A DNA stretch of 64,000 bases. It comes from Burkholderiaceae bacterium. Its GTDB lineage: Bacteria > Pseudomonadota > Gammaproteobacteria > Burkholderiales > Burkholderiaceae_E. A program made the position numbers and the translations under genes. The stretch lies in NCBI GenBank assembly GCA_023954045.1, contig JAMLIR010000011.1, forward strand, positions 1-64,000, read 5' to 3'. The notes under the pieces are model-generated. The model had not been told where the DNA came from, searched no databases, and worked only from the letters and a program-made list of their open reading frames with translations. This document shows, in pieces, positions 7,828 through 17,343 of the stretch (positions within the stretch are counted from its first letter, which is position 1; each line of letters begins with the position of its first letter).

Positions 7828-9716
7828 CCTCCCAGCCAAACGGCGACGCGGTAGGTGACGAAGGCCGCCACGTACGCCAGCACGAAGAGGTAGACCAGCA
7901 TCGCGAGCGGGTAGCGCCACGAGTTGGTCTCGCGCCGTACGACCGCAAGCGTGCTGAGGCACTGCGGTGCGAACACGTACCATGCCAGCATCGCATACGC
8001 GGTGGCGAGCGACCAGCTGTGCGCGAGCACCGGCGCGAGTTGCTCGGCCACGTTCTCGTCGGCGGCGGACAGCGCATAAACGGTGCCGAGCGCGCCGACG
8101 GCCACCTCGCGCGCAGCCATGCCGGGCACCAGCGCGATCGCGATCTGCCAGTTGAATCCGATCGGCGCCACGAGCGGCTGCAGCGCCTGGCCGAGCTGCC
8201 CGGCGAGGCTGTAGCGGATGGCCTGCTCGGTCGCACCATCCGGCGGCGCGGGCCACGTCGACAGGAACCACAGCAGCACCATCAGCGCGAAGATGATCGT
8301 GCCGACGCGGCGCAGGAAGACGCGCGCCCGTTCCCACAAGCCGAGCACGAGGTTGCGCACCCCCGGCACTCGGTAGGGCGGCAACTCGAGCATCAGCGGC
8401 TGGTAGCCGCTCTTGAGCCAGACGCGCTTGAAAACCCAGGCCACCGCCATCGCGCTGGCCACCCCGGCGACGTACAGCGCGAACAGGGTCAGCCCACGCA
8501 GGCCGACCGGCCCGAAGGCCCGGTCCGGAACGAAGGCACCGATCAGCAGCGCATAGACCGGCAGCCGCGCCGAACAGGTCATCAGCGGGGCGATCATGAT
8601 GGTGGCCAGCCGGTCGCGCCAGTTGGCGATCGTGCGCGTGGCCATGATGCCCGGCACCGCACAGGCGAAGCTCGACAGCAGCGGAATGAACGCGCGCCCC
8701 GACAGGCCGACACGGCCCATCACGTTGTCCAGCAGGAACGCCGCACGCGGCAGGTAGCCCGAGTCCTCGAGCAGCAGGATGAACAGGAAGAGGATCAGGA
8801 TCTGCGGCAGGAACACCAGCACGCTGCCCGCGCCGGCGATCACGCCGTCCACCAGCAGGCTGCGCAGGGGGCCTTCGGCCATGTGCTGCGACAGCCACTC
8901 GCCCATCGCGCCCATGCCTGCCTTGATGGCATCCATCGGCCACTGAGCCCACGCGAAGACCGCCTGGAACACGACGAACAGGATGGCGGCCAGGATGATC
9001 AGCCCCCAGACCGGATGCATTGCCCAGCGGTCCAGTCCCGGCTGGAAGCGGCGTGCCCGCAGTGCCGTCGGCGCCGCGTCGGCGAGGATGCCGCGCACCT
9101 CGGCGAGCAGGTCGGCCGGGTCGGTTCTGGCGGCGTCGGCGGAGGCGGCGGGCGCGGAAGCGGCCGGAACCCCCGGAGCAACCGGCAGCGTCGGCAGCAT
9201 GCGCTGCAACTGGGCCAGCAACCCGGCGTGTCCGTCGTGCCTGACGGCCACCGTCGGGACCACCGGGCAGCCCAGCCGCCTCGACAACCTGCCGACGTCG
9301 ATGTCCAGGCCGAGCGCGCGGGCCTCGTCGGCCATGTTCAGCGCCACCAGCATCGGCTGGCCGCGTCGCGCGAGTTCGAGTACCAGGCGCAGGTTCATGC
9401 GCAGGTTCGTGGCGTCGACGACGGCGACGATCAGTGCCGGCGCTGCCTCGCCTTCGCGGCGACCCTCGATCACCTCCAGCGTGACCTGCTCGTCGGCCGT
9501 GGTCGGCGTCAGGCTGTAGGTGCCCGGCAGGTCGATGATCTGCAGGGCGTGGCCGTCGCGAAGGCGTGCCACCCCCTCCTTGCGCTCCACGGTGACGCCG
9601 GCGTAGTTGGCCACCTTCTGGCGCGCGCCGGTCAGCAGGTTGAACAGCGCGGTCTTGCCGCAGTTCGGGTTGCCGACCAGGGCGATGCGGGGCAGGGCGC
9701 GCGAGGCGGGGTTCAC
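7824..9716 (-). CDS. feoB: FeoB ferrous iron transporter
   Basis: A 630-residue inner-membrane Fe(II) importer. The N-terminal G domain has G1 GNPNCGKT (15-22), the G3-type DLPGTYS and G4 NMAD. A helical GDI-like linker leads to the C-terminal membrane domain with the Gate motifs (SSFACAVPGIMATRTI and later AAREVAVGALGTVYAL). The GTG start at 9714-9716 is supported by the 4-nt GTGA overlap with the feoA stop. In-frame sequence upstream lies inside feoA and is Arg-rich. The stop overlaps the next small gene by 4 nt, so all three genes are translationally coupled. No clear Fur box was found upstream of feoA. Confidence 0.95.
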   Translation of the reverse strand: MNPASRALPRIALVGNPNCGKTALFNLLTGARQKVANYAGVTVERKEGVARLRDGHALQIIDLPGTYSLTPTTADEQVTLEVIEGRREGEAAPALIVAVVDATNLRMNLRLVLELARRGQPMLVALNMADEARALGLDIDVGRLSRRLGCPVVPTVAVRHDGHAGLLAQLQRMLPTLPVAPGVPAASAPAASADAARTDPADLLAEVRGILADAAPTALRARRFQPGLDRWAMHPVWGLIILAAILFVVFQAVFAWAQWPMDAIKAGMGAMGEWLSQHMAEGPLRSLLVDGVIAGAGSVLVFLPQILILFLFILLLEDSGYLPRAAFLLDNVMGRVGLSGRAFIPLLSSFACAVPGIMATRTIANWRDRLATIMIAPLMTCSARLPVYALLIGAFVPDRAFGPVGLRGLTLFALYVAGVASAMAVAWVFKRVWLKSGYQPLMLELPPYRVPGVRNLVLGLWERARVFLRRVGTIIFALMVLLWFLSTWPAPPDGATEQAIRYSLAGQLGQALQPLVAPIGFNWQIAIALVPGMAAREVAVGALGTVYALSAADENVAEQLAPVLAHSWSLATAYAMLAWYVFAPQCLSTLAVVRRETNSWRYPLAMLVYLFVLAYVAAFVTYRVAVWLGG

Positions 9717-10054
9717 GTCGCTTCCTGGTTCGGCTCGGCGTGCGGCTCGATCAGGACGCAGCGCGCCTCGACGAGCCGCAGTGCGAACATCGTCTCGCCC
9801 ACGCGCACCGCCAGAGGCTCGCGCCCGCCCGGACCCTTCTGGACGACTTCCACCGGTTCGCCCGGCAGGAAACCGAGTTCTGCCAGTCGATCGACGACGG
9901 CCGGGTCGACGCCGTCGCGACACAGGCCCGACACGAGCGCCTGTGCGCCCGGCGGGAGCTCGGCCAGCGAAGTCGGGGTGCCCGTCACGGTGAGAATGGG
10001 TGCGGTGAATTCGCGCCAGGGCGCAAATGCGAATAGTTCGTACTCATTGTACAT
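9713..10054 (-). CDS. feoA: FeoA, SH3-like accessory protein of ferrous iron transport
   Basis: A 113-residue protein of the FeoA family, whose SH3-like beta barrel acts on FeoB in the cytoplasm. Typical features are visible: LAELPPGAQALVSGL near residue 30, RLAELGFLPGEPVEVVQKGPGG in the middle, and LAVRVGETMFALRLVEARCVLIE at the end. The ~25 residues before the domain are a short extension beyond the usual ~80. The ATG at 10052-10054 is the first of the frame. The last four bases overlap the GTG of feoB. The upstream sequence abuts a CDF transporter remnant on the other strand. Confidence 0.93.
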   Translation of the reverse strand: MYNEYELFAFAPWREFTAPILTVTGTPTSLAELPPGAQALVSGLCRDGVDPAVVDRLAELGFLPGEPVEVVQKGPGGREPLAVRVGETMFALRLVEARCVLIEPHAEPNQEAT

Positions 10055-10104
10055 TGTCGGTACGCAGACGATCGGCCGGTCGCACGGACGAGTCGCTCGC
10101 CGGC

Positions 10105-10467
10105 GCTTGGTGGCTGGGCTGGTCGTGGCTGGACCCGGCGATCGGAATCGTCGGTGCCGCAGTGGTGGCTGTCCGGGCCAGGGGCCTCATCGGGGACACC
10201 GGCAAGGTGCTGCTGGACCGGGAAATGGACGCTCCCGTCGTGGAGGAGATCCGCGAGGTCATTGCCGAGCGGGGCGCCGACAGCGAGACGATGATCGCGG
10301 ACCTGCACGTCTGGCGCGTCGGCAAGGGCTCGTATTCGTGCGCGCTGAGCCTCGTCACGCACGACGAAGGGCTGACGCCGAAGCAGGTGCGCGAGTGGCT
10401 GTCGGTGCACGAGGAGATCGTGCACTCGACCATCGAGATCAATCGCTGCCCCGCGGAGCGGGAATAG
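10105..10467 (+). pseudogene. C-terminal remnant of a DmeF-like cation diffusion facilitator
   Basis: The frame encodes about 120 residues matching the last third of CDF metal exporters: LGWSWLDPAIGIVGAAVVA is the final membrane segment, then GDTGKVLLDREMD, EEIREVIAERGADSETMIADLHVWRVGKGSYSCALSLVTH and the end VHSTIEINRC. The first five membrane helices and the His-rich N-terminus of DmeF are missing, and the preceding in-frame sequence is unrelated. This is therefore a decayed 3' fragment truncated at about 10,105, not a working transporter. It sits head to head with feoA, suggesting a deletion joined the two metal-transport loci. No stop or frameshift occurs within the remnant, so the loss may be recent. 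Confidence 0.8.
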
Positions 10468-10485
10468 GGCGAAGCCGCCCGCTCG

Positions 10486-10797
10486 TCAACGCCCCGAAAC
10501 GGCCTTGGACACGAAATCGGCGACCGCCTCGATCTGCTGGTCGCTCAACTGGCCGGCAAACCTCGGCATCACGCCGATTCCGGTACGCACCACTTCGAGA
10601 ACGCGCGCCTTGTCCGGCTTCAGCTCGTCCAGCGACGGGCCGATCGTGCCGGTCGCGCCTGCCGCCTCGAGCGTGTGACACAAGGCGCAGGGCGGCTGGG
10701 CGGCCTCGGTGAAGACCTTGCGGCCGAGCTCGTCGGCAAATGCAGCCAGGGGCAGGGCCAGCCCGAGGGCCAGCCCTGCGGCGTGGAGCCTCGTCAC
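10486..10797 (-). CDS. sorB: SorB-like periplasmic cytochrome c, electron acceptor of the sulfite dehydrogenase
   Basis: A 103-residue class I cytochrome c. The GTG start at 10795-10797 overlaps the sorA stop by 4 nt (GTGA). A signal peptide (LHAAGLALGLALPLAAFA) precedes the haem-binding CALCH (Cys37, Cys40, His41). Met in IGVMPRFAGQL is the likely distal ligand, and the C-terminal helix SDQQIEAVADFVSKAV is typical. Next to a sulfite-oxidase-family molybdoenzyme it is expected to take electrons from sulfite oxidation and pass them to the terminal oxidase. It is the last gene of the barstar-sorA-sorB operon. Confidence 0.88.
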   Translation of the reverse strand: MTRLHAAGLALGLALPLAAFADELGRKVFTEAAQPPCALCHTLEAAGATGTIGPSLDELKPDKARVLEVVRTGIGVMPRFAGQLSDQQIEAVADFVSKAVSGR

Positions 10798-11989
10798 GCT
10801 ACGGTCACCGCGACGGCGTGGTCGCGCCAGCCGTTGTGCGCGTAGCCGCGCTCGTTTTCGACGCGCAGCTCCGGCTGCACCGTGCCGTCGATCGCGATCG
10901 CCCGGCTGGTGATCAGGTGAGAGCCGGGCGCGAGGTTCACCTCGGCCACGAAGTGCCGCCAGGCGTGCTTGCCCATGTGTGGTCCGATGAACTCCGCCGC
11001 ACGCCAGGATTTCCCGCCGTCCACCGAAACCTCGACCCCCTTGACCGGGCTGCCGCCGGTGAAGGCCACGCCGTGCACCTGCAGCGTGCCGGCGCGAAGC
11101 GATTCGCCGCCCGACGGCGAGGTCACGAAGGACTTCAGGTTCATCTGCCACATCGACGGTTGCGTCGCGTCGCCCTTCTTGCCGATGTCCCGGACACGGT
11201 ATCCGGACTGCTGGATGTTCGCGGGCGTTTCCGTCGGCGTGAACGCCACGCGCTTGACGTACTTGATGTTGTTGACGCCGTAGTAGCCCGGGATGATCAG
11301 CCGCAGCGGGCCGCCGTGCGCCAGCGGAATCGGCCTGCCGTTCAGCTCCCAGGCGAGGATCGCGTCCTCCATCGCGGTCCACGGGACCGAGCGCTCGACG
11401 ATCACTTTCTGCGGGTCGATGCCGGGCGGGATCGTCTCGCCGCCGGTGCTGGTCATGTACCGCATGCCCTGGCGCACCCCGCCCAGCGCGGTCACGACGT
11501 CCTTCAGGGGAACGCCGCTCCACAGCGTGTTGCCCGCGGCGCCGACCTTCCACTGCGAGCCGGCCGCCTTGTGGCTGAAGAATCCGCGCCCGTTGCCCGA
11601 GCACTGGAGCACCATCGCGACGTTGGCCAGTCCCATCCGCTTGAGCTCGGCGACGGTCAGGGTGCGCGGGCTCGTCACGCCGTCGATCTGGACCTGCCAG
11701 GCGTCGGCGTTGCCGACGATCGCCGCGTCGGGAGCCGCGATGTTGTTGCGCAGGAACAGGATGTCGACGTCGGTGACGCCGCTCGAACCGAACGCGCTGC
11801 GCTGGGTCTCGATCCCGCTCGCGCTGTGCACGATCACGCGGCTCGCGTCCTTGAACGACGCGACCGGCGGAAGCGGCTTGGCCTGTGCGAGGCTCGCGGG
11901 GCTCCAGCCGGCCAGTCCGGCAGCGGCGCCACCAGCGCTCGCGGCCAGCCACCAGCGTCGAGCGATGTCCACCTGAAGTGCTGTCTCCT

Positions 11990-11993
<4 letters not shown>
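10794..11993 (-). CDS. sorA: SorA-like sulfite dehydrogenase, molybdopterin subunit
   Basis: A 399-residue member of the sulfite oxidase family. The N-terminus has a twin-arginine-like RRWWLAASAGGAAAG signal for folded export. The molybdenum-ligand Cys131 is in VLQCSGNGRG. The Mo-cofactor domain runs to about residue 270, and a dimerisation domain follows (GTLQVHGVAFTGGSPVKGVEVSVDGGKSW). The enzyme would oxidise sulfite to sulfate in the periplasm and reduce the cytochrome encoded next. One oddity is LFLRNNI near residue 83, where sulfite oxidases usually have Arg-Asn-His. The family also includes SoxC and unassigned oxidoreductases, but the cytochrome partner favours SorAB. The ATG overlaps the upstream gene's stop by 4 nt. 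Confidence 0.88.
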
Positions 11994-13266
<1,273 letters not shown>

Positions 13267-13272
13267 AACGAA

Positions 13273-13297
13273 GAGGGCCGCTCGACGAGCGGCCCTC
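13273..13297. terminator. bidirectional hairpin between tadA and the parvulin gene
   Basis: A perfect 11-bp inverted repeat (GAGGGCCGCTC and GAGCGGCCCTC) with a 3-nt loop lies 7 nt after the tadA stop and between two convergent genes. It has no T-tract on either side, which is common for hairpins in very GC-rich genomes, so termination efficiency is uncertain. Confidence 0.6.
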
Positions 13298-13350
13298 CGG
13301 AGTTCGCTGGCGACGACTGCGCGTTCACGGCGCCGCCGGGCAGCCCGTCG

Positions 13351-14142
13351 TCACTGGATCTTCGCCTTTGCGCGCAGGCTCTTCTGCAGCTCCTGGATCC
13401 GGTGGCGCTCGATTTCCTGCTGGATCTGCGGGCGCACCTGCTCGAGCGGCGGCGCCTTGGCTTCGCGGACGTCGTCGAGGCGGATCACGTGGTAGCCGAA
13501 CTGCGTCTTGACCGGCGTCTCGGTGAACTTGCCTTTCTCCAGATTCACCATCGCGTCGGAGAACTCCTTGACGAAGGTCTGGGGCGTGTTCCAGTCGAGG
13601 TCGCCGCCGGACTGCGCCGAGCCGGTGTCCTTCGACTTCTTCGCGAGGTCCTCGAACTTCGCCCCCTTCTTCAGCTGCTCGATGATCTGTTTCGCTTCGT
13701 CTTCCTTCTCGACCAGGATGTGGCGGGCGCGGTACTCCTTGTCGCCGGCCTGCTGGCGGACCTTGTCGTACTCGGCCTTGATCTCGTCGTCCTTGATCGG
13801 GTTGGCCTTCAGGTGGTCGCGGATCAGCGCGCGGATCAGGATGTCCTGGCGCACGTTGTCGAGCTGGCGCTGCACGTCGGCGTTGCGCGCCAAACCCTTC
13901 TTCTCGGCTTCCTGGACGAAGAGCTCGCGCGCGATCAGTTCCTCGCGGACCGCGGCGCGCAACTCCGGCGTGTCGGGGCGCCCCTGCGCCGTCAGGGCCG
14001 CAACGAAGTCGTCGACCTTCTGTTTCGGAATCGGCTTGTTGTTGACCACCGCGGCGTTCTGCGCAAGGGCGGCAGACGCGATCGGCAGCAATGCAACGGC
14101 CGCGAGTTTCGCCAGCCGGAGCGACAGGGAGGGGTGCGACAT
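13351..14142 (-). CDS. periplasmic PpiC-type (parvulin) peptidyl-prolyl isomerase
   Basis: A 263-residue protein. The ATG at 14140-14142 gives a signal peptide (LRLAKLAAVALLPIASAALAQ). A SurA/PrsA-like N-terminal helical region follows (VDDFVAALTAQGRPDTPELRAAVREELIARELFVQEAEKKG). The parvulin domain begins near YRARHILVEKEDEAKQIIEQLKKGAKFEDLAKKSKDTGSAQSGGDLDW and ends at ETPVKTQFGYHVIRLDDVREAK. It would help fold outer-membrane or periplasmic proteins. The frame above the chosen start is Arg/Pro-rich. It lies 64 nt after the bolA stop on the same strand, a grouping with bolA-yciB typical of Burkholderiales. Confidence 0.93.
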   Translation of the reverse strand: MSHPSLSLRLAKLAAVALLPIASAALAQNAAVVNNKPIPKQKVDDFVAALTAQGRPDTPELRAAVREELIARELFVQEAEKKGLARNADVQRQLDNVRQDILIRALIRDHLKANPIKDDEIKAEYDKVRQQAGDKEYRARHILVEKEDEAKQIIEQLKKGAKFEDLAKKSKDTGSAQSGGDLDWNTPQTFVKEFSDAMVNLEKGKFTETPVKTQFGYHVIRLDDVREAKAPPLEQVRPQIQQEIERHRIQELQKSLRAKAKIQ

Positions 14143-14206
14143 CGTGGGTCCTTGTGGCAATCGTGGAGTGACCGGCGCGATACGGTGACGGCCGGCAGGC
14201 CTGGCG

Positions 14207-14479
14207 TCAGGACGCCTCGGCCGGGGTACGGGCATCGATCACGAGCGCGTGTATGCGCTGCGGCATCCAGTCGTGCACGGCATCATACACGAGCCGATGT
14301 CGGGCCACGGTGCCCAGCCCGGCGAAGCGCTCGCTGACCAGACGGACGCGAAAATGTCCGGCACCGCCGGCCGCCCCGGCGTGCCCGGCGTGCAGGTGGC
14401 TGTCGTCGCCGACCTCGATCGCCGCCCCGGGAAACCGCTCGGCGAGCCGCGTCTGCAGTTCGTCGACATCGGGCCGCAT
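14207..14479 (-). CDS. bolA: BolA/YrbA-family protein
   Basis: A 90-residue BolA-type protein. These small class II KH-like proteins work with monothiol glutaredoxins in Fe-S and redox control. The hallmark region is present: RLAERFPGAAIEVGDDSHLHAGHAG, then FRVRLVSERFAGLGTVARHRLVYDAVHDWM, with His residues that could take part in cluster binding. The ATG (14477-14479) overlaps the yciB stop by 1 nt (TGATG), so the two are coupled. The last residues (IDARTPAEAS) end as expected for the family. Confidence 0.93.
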   Translation of the reverse strand: MRPDVDELQTRLAERFPGAAIEVGDDSHLHAGHAGAAGGAGHFRVRLVSERFAGLGTVARHRLVYDAVHDWMPQRIHALVIDARTPAEAS

Positions 14480-15012
14480 CAGCCTTCCTCCTGCACGTAG
14501 CGGCCGAGGTAGAGAGCCTGCGCGATCACGAACGCGATCGTCAGCCCCATCGTGCCGAACAGCTTGAAGTTGACCCAGACGTCGGTCGGGAAGCGGTAGG
14601 CGACCAGCAGGTTCAGCCCTGCCATTGCGACGAAGAACACGATCCAGGCGACGCTCAGCCGGTGCCAGATCGGCTCGGGAAGCGCCAGCTGCTTGCCCAT
14701 CACCGACCTGATCAGGTTGCGGCCGAAGAACATCCGGCCGCCCGCCAGGACGGCCGCGAAGAGGCCGTAGAGCACGGTCGGCTTCCACTTGATGAACGTC
14801 TCGTCGTGGAAGAACAGCGTCATCCCGCCGAACACCACGACGATCGCCAGGCTCGCCCACTGCATGCCCTCGACCGGCCGGCTGCGCAATTTCAGCCAGA
14901 GGATCTGCACGACGCTCGCCGCGATCGCCACGGCGGTCGCGGCGTAGATGTCGGCCACCTTGTAGGCGACGAAGAACAGCAGGATCGGGAACAGGTCGAA
15001 GAGCAGCTTCAT
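14479..15012 (-). CDS. yciB: YciB/IspZ-family inner-membrane septation protein A
   Basis: A 177-residue integral membrane protein with about five hydrophobic spans ([45 protein letters not shown], and others). The family signature [25 protein letters not shown] and the end GRYVQEEG are recognisable. YciB affects envelope synthesis and septation; its biochemical role is not settled. The ATG at 15010-15012 is only a few bases from an A+T-rich TATACT-like element on this strand, so the transcript may have a very short leader. It is the first gene of the yciB-bolA pair. Confidence 0.93.
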   Translation of the reverse strand: MKLLFDLFPILLFFVAYKVADIYAATAVAIAASVVQILWLKLRSRPVEGMQWASLAIVVVFGGMTLFFHDETFIKWKPTVLYGLFAAVLAGGRMFFGRNLIRSVMGKQLALPEPIWHRLSVAWIVFFVAMAGLNLLVAYRFPTDVWVNFKLFGTMGLTIAFVIAQALYLGRYVQEEG

Positions 15013-15063
15013 GGCACCAGTATAAAATGGGGGTTTCGAATCCCCCGATCCTGGAGTTCCCCG
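15013..15063. promoter_or_regulatory. A+T-rich divergent promoter with a GC hairpin
   Basis: The 51-bp spacer holds TATAAA (15,021-15,026) on the plus strand, overlapped by TATACT on the minus strand, then a hairpin with a perfect 5-bp stem (GGGGG/CCCCC, 15,029-15,046) and the 8-nt loop TTTCGAAT. GGAG precedes the ATG at 15,064. No good -35 is seen for either direction, so the promoter call rests on the -10-like element and position. Confidence 0.4.
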
Positions 15064-15192
15064 ATGGCCGAACGCACCCGCAACCGCCGCAATACGCTCG
15101 AGCGCCGCTGCCTGCCCAAGTCGCTCAAGCGGCTGTTCAAGGGGTCGTCGCGCCCGGTGTTCCGGATGCTTGAAAAAATCAAGAAGGCCTGA
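15064..15192 (+). CDS. possible 42-residue basic small protein
   Basis: A short frame with GGAG 8-11 nt before its ATG. It begins [20 protein letters not shown], then runs through KRLFKG to a lysine-rich end (LEKIKKA). About a third of the residues are Arg or Lys, which fits a nucleic-acid-binding or ribosome-associated microprotein. It is divergent from yciB behind a TATAAA element and a hairpin, and its stop is 29 nt from the convergent msrB stop. The frame stays open upstream inside yciB antisense, so codon openness alone is not evidence. The support is the start-site context, the length of free space it fills, and its clean basic composition. Confidence 0.45.
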   Translation: MAERTRNRRNTLERRCLPKSLKRLFKGSSRPVFRMLEKIKKA

Positions 15193-15221
15193 TTCCTGCG
15201 CGGGCCGAGGCGCCGCCCGCC

Positions 15222-15647
15222 TCAGCCCTTCGGCTCGAAGCGCAACGACGCCGAGTTGATGCAGTAGCGCAGGCCGGTCGGCGGCGGGCCGTCCTCGAAG
15301 ACGTGGCCGAGGTGGGCGTCGCAGACGGCGCACAGCACCTCGGTGCGAAGCATCCCGTGGCTGGTGTCGCGCCGCAGCGCGAGGCTCGCCTCGTCGATCG
15401 GCTGCCAGAAGCTCGGCCATCCGCTTCCGGACTCGAACTTCCGGCCCGACTCGAACAGCGGCGTGCCGCAGCACACGCACAGGTAGCGTCCTTCCTCGTG
15501 GTGGTCCCAGAAGCAGCCGGTGAAGGCGCGCTCGGTGCCGTGACGGCGCGCGACCTGGTATTGCTTCTCGGTGAGCAGGGCGCGCCACTCGTCGTCGGAC
15601 TTCTCGACGCGTGCAGGGCGCAGCGTGGGGTCTTTTCCGGTGGTCAT
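15222..15647 (-). CDS. msrB: MsrB, peptide-methionine (R)-S-oxide reductase
   Basis: A 141-residue cytosolic repair enzyme that reduces the R-sulfoxide of methionine. The two zinc CxxC pairs are Cys57/Cys60 and Cys106/Cys109. The catalytic Cys129 is in [11 protein letters not shown], and the substrate-pocket segment [10 protein letters not shown] is intact. No signal peptide is present. Its ATG (15,645-15,647) overlaps the selO stop by 4 nt, so it is the downstream, translationally coupled gene of a selO-msrB operon, linking repair of oxidised methionine to SelO, itself associated with oxidative stress. Confidence 0.95.
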   Translation of the reverse strand: MTTGKDPTLRPARVEKSDDEWRALLTEKQYQVARRHGTERAFTGCFWDHHEEGRYLCVCCGTPLFESGRKFESGSGWPSFWQPIDEASLALRRDTSHGMLRTEVLCAVCDAHLGHVFEDGPPPTGLRYCINSASLRFEPKG

Positions 15648-17221
15648 GAGGAGCAGCTCAGTTGCAGGCCCGACGCCCAGTCGGGCGGAAGCGCGGCGTA
15701 CGCCTCCGATTCCGGCTGTTCGTCGCAGGGTCGTTCCAGGACTTTCAGCAGGCGCTCGACCTCGCCGTAGTCGCCTTCGCGCGCCCGGCGGATCGCGACC
15801 TCGGCCAGGTGGTTGCGCAGCACGTACTTGGGGTTGACGCGGTTCATCGCCGCGGCGCGCTCGGCGTCGCCGCGTGCCTCGATCGCCAGCCGTCGCCGGT
15901 AGCGCGCGAGCCAGCCGTCGAACGCGGCGCGGTCGGCGAACAGGTCGCGGCAGCCCGCGGCGTCGTCGGCCAGCGGGCCGGTCGCCGGTTCGGCACGCAC
16001 CGCCGAGAGCCGTCGGAAGAACAGCGTGAAGTCGCTCCGGTTGGCGTGCAGCAGGCCGAACAGGTCGTCGATCAGCGCCGCGTCGTCGGCATGCGGCCGG
16101 GCCAGGCCGAGCTTCGCGCGCAGCGCCGCCTGGAGCGCCTCGTCGAACAGCGCGCCCCACTGCCCCAGCACCGCCTTCGCGTCGTCGGGGCCGCCGCCGC
16201 GCTCGGCGACCAGCGGCATCAGCGCCTGGCCCAGGCACCAGCAGTTCCACTCGGCGATGCGCGGCTGCATCGCGTAGCTGTAGCGGCCGGCGTGGTCGGA
16301 GTGGTTGCAGACGTGATTGAAGTCGAAGCCGTCCAGGAACCCGAACGGGCCGTAATCGATCGTCAGGCCGAGCACCGACATGTTGTCGGTGTTCATCACG
16401 CCGTGGCAGAAACCCACCGACTGCCAGCGCGCGACGAGCGCCGCGGTGCGTCGCACGACGTCGTCCAGCAGCGCCAGGTACGGATCGGGCTCGCCGGCCA
16501 ACTCGGGGCGGAACTTCGCGATCAGGTAGTCGGCCAGCCGGCGCAGCTCGTCGACCTGGCCGGTCGCGTAGAAGTGCTCGAACGAACCGAACCTCAGGAA
16601 GCTTGGCGCCATCCGGGTGACGACGGCGGCCGTTTCCACCGTCTCGCGGATCACCGGAAGGTCGGACGCGACGATCGCCAGCGCGCGGGTGGTCGGTATG
16701 CCGAGCGCGGCCATCGCCTCCGAGCAGAGGAATTCGCGGATCGACGAGCGCAGCACCGCACGGCCGTCGGCGCCGCGCGAGTAGGGCGTGCGACCCGACC
16801 CCTTCAGCTGGATCTCCTGGGGGCCGCCCGGGGTGACGAGCTCGCCCAGCAGCAGCGCGCGCCCGTCGCCGAGCTGTCCGGCCCAGACGCCGAACTGGTG
16901 CCCCGAATAGACGGCGGCGAGCGGCTCGGCGCCCAGCGGCACCCGGTTGCCAGCGAAGACGTCGACGAACTCGGGGGTGCCGATCCGCGCCGAATCGATG
17001 CCGGCCAGCTCCAGCGCCGACCGGGAAACCGCCGCGAGCCGTGGGGCCGGCAGCGGCGCGGCGACGAGGCGGGTGTGGAACGCGGCGGGCAGCCGAGCGT
17101 AGCTGTTGTCGAACCGAAGCTCGGGCCAGGCCACGCCTGCGGCACGCGAAGCGTCTTCGATGGCGGGGGCGGCAGGGGCGTTCAAGCGGGGCGCGGGGCG
17201 AGGGGTTCGCAAGGGGGGCAA
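15644..17221 (-). CDS. selO: SelO (YdiU) protein adenylyltransferase
   Basis: A 525-residue member of the SelO pseudokinase family, which transfers AMP from ATP to Ser/Thr/Tyr of target proteins. Family blocks are visible: [68 protein letters not shown], and the catalytic-loop equivalent [28 protein letters not shown]. The C-terminus ends in CSS, so the position is kept as cysteine-serine without an obvious selenocysteine. The first ~25 residues are Pro/Ala-rich, so the true start may be slightly downstream. It is the first gene of the pair with msrB. Confidence 0.93.
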   Translation of the reverse strand: MPPLRTPRPAPRLNAPAAPAIEDASRAAGVAWPELRFDNSYARLPAAFHTRLVAAPLPAPRLAAVSRSALELAGIDSARIGTPEFVDVFAGNRVPLGAEPLAAVYSGHQFGVWAGQLGDGRALLLGELVTPGGPQEIQLKGSGRTPYSRGADGRAVLRSSIREFLCSEAMAALGIPTTRALAIVASDLPVIRETVETAAVVTRMAPSFLRFGSFEHFYATGQVDELRRLADYLIAKFRPELAGEPDPYLALLDDVVRRTAALVARWQSVGFCHGVMNTDNMSVLGLTIDYGPFGFLDGFDFNHVCNHSDHAGRYSYAMQPRIAEWNCWCLGQALMPLVAERGGGPDDAKAVLGQWGALFDEALQAALRAKLGLARPHADDAALIDDLFGLLHANRSDFTLFFRRLSAVRAEPATGPLADDAAGCRDLFADRAAFDGWLARYRRRLAIEARGDAERAAAMNRVNPKYVLRNHLAEVAIRRAREGDYGEVERLLKVLERPCDEQPESEAYAALPPDWASGLQLSCSS

Positions 17222-17343
17222 GCGGTCGGGACGAACCGGGATTCTAGGCGCTGGCCGGCGGGGTTGCAGGCCATCACCCCGGCGGACTCGCTAGAATTCA
17301 CGCCATCCGCACGCGCGCGTGCCCACAACGCCGGAGACACCCC

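Noticed and set aside
10027-10467. An intact 146-residue protein starting at 10,027
   Set aside because: Residues before about 10,105 do not match the CDF family and five membrane helices are missing, so a remnant is more likely than a gene.
15029-15046. tRNA T-arm-like hairpin (GGGGG, loop TTTCGAAT, CCCCC)
   Set aside because: The loop is 8 nt rather than 7, there are no D-arm, anticodon arm or acceptor stem, and only ~50 bp of free sequence exists. It is treated as a leader hairpin.
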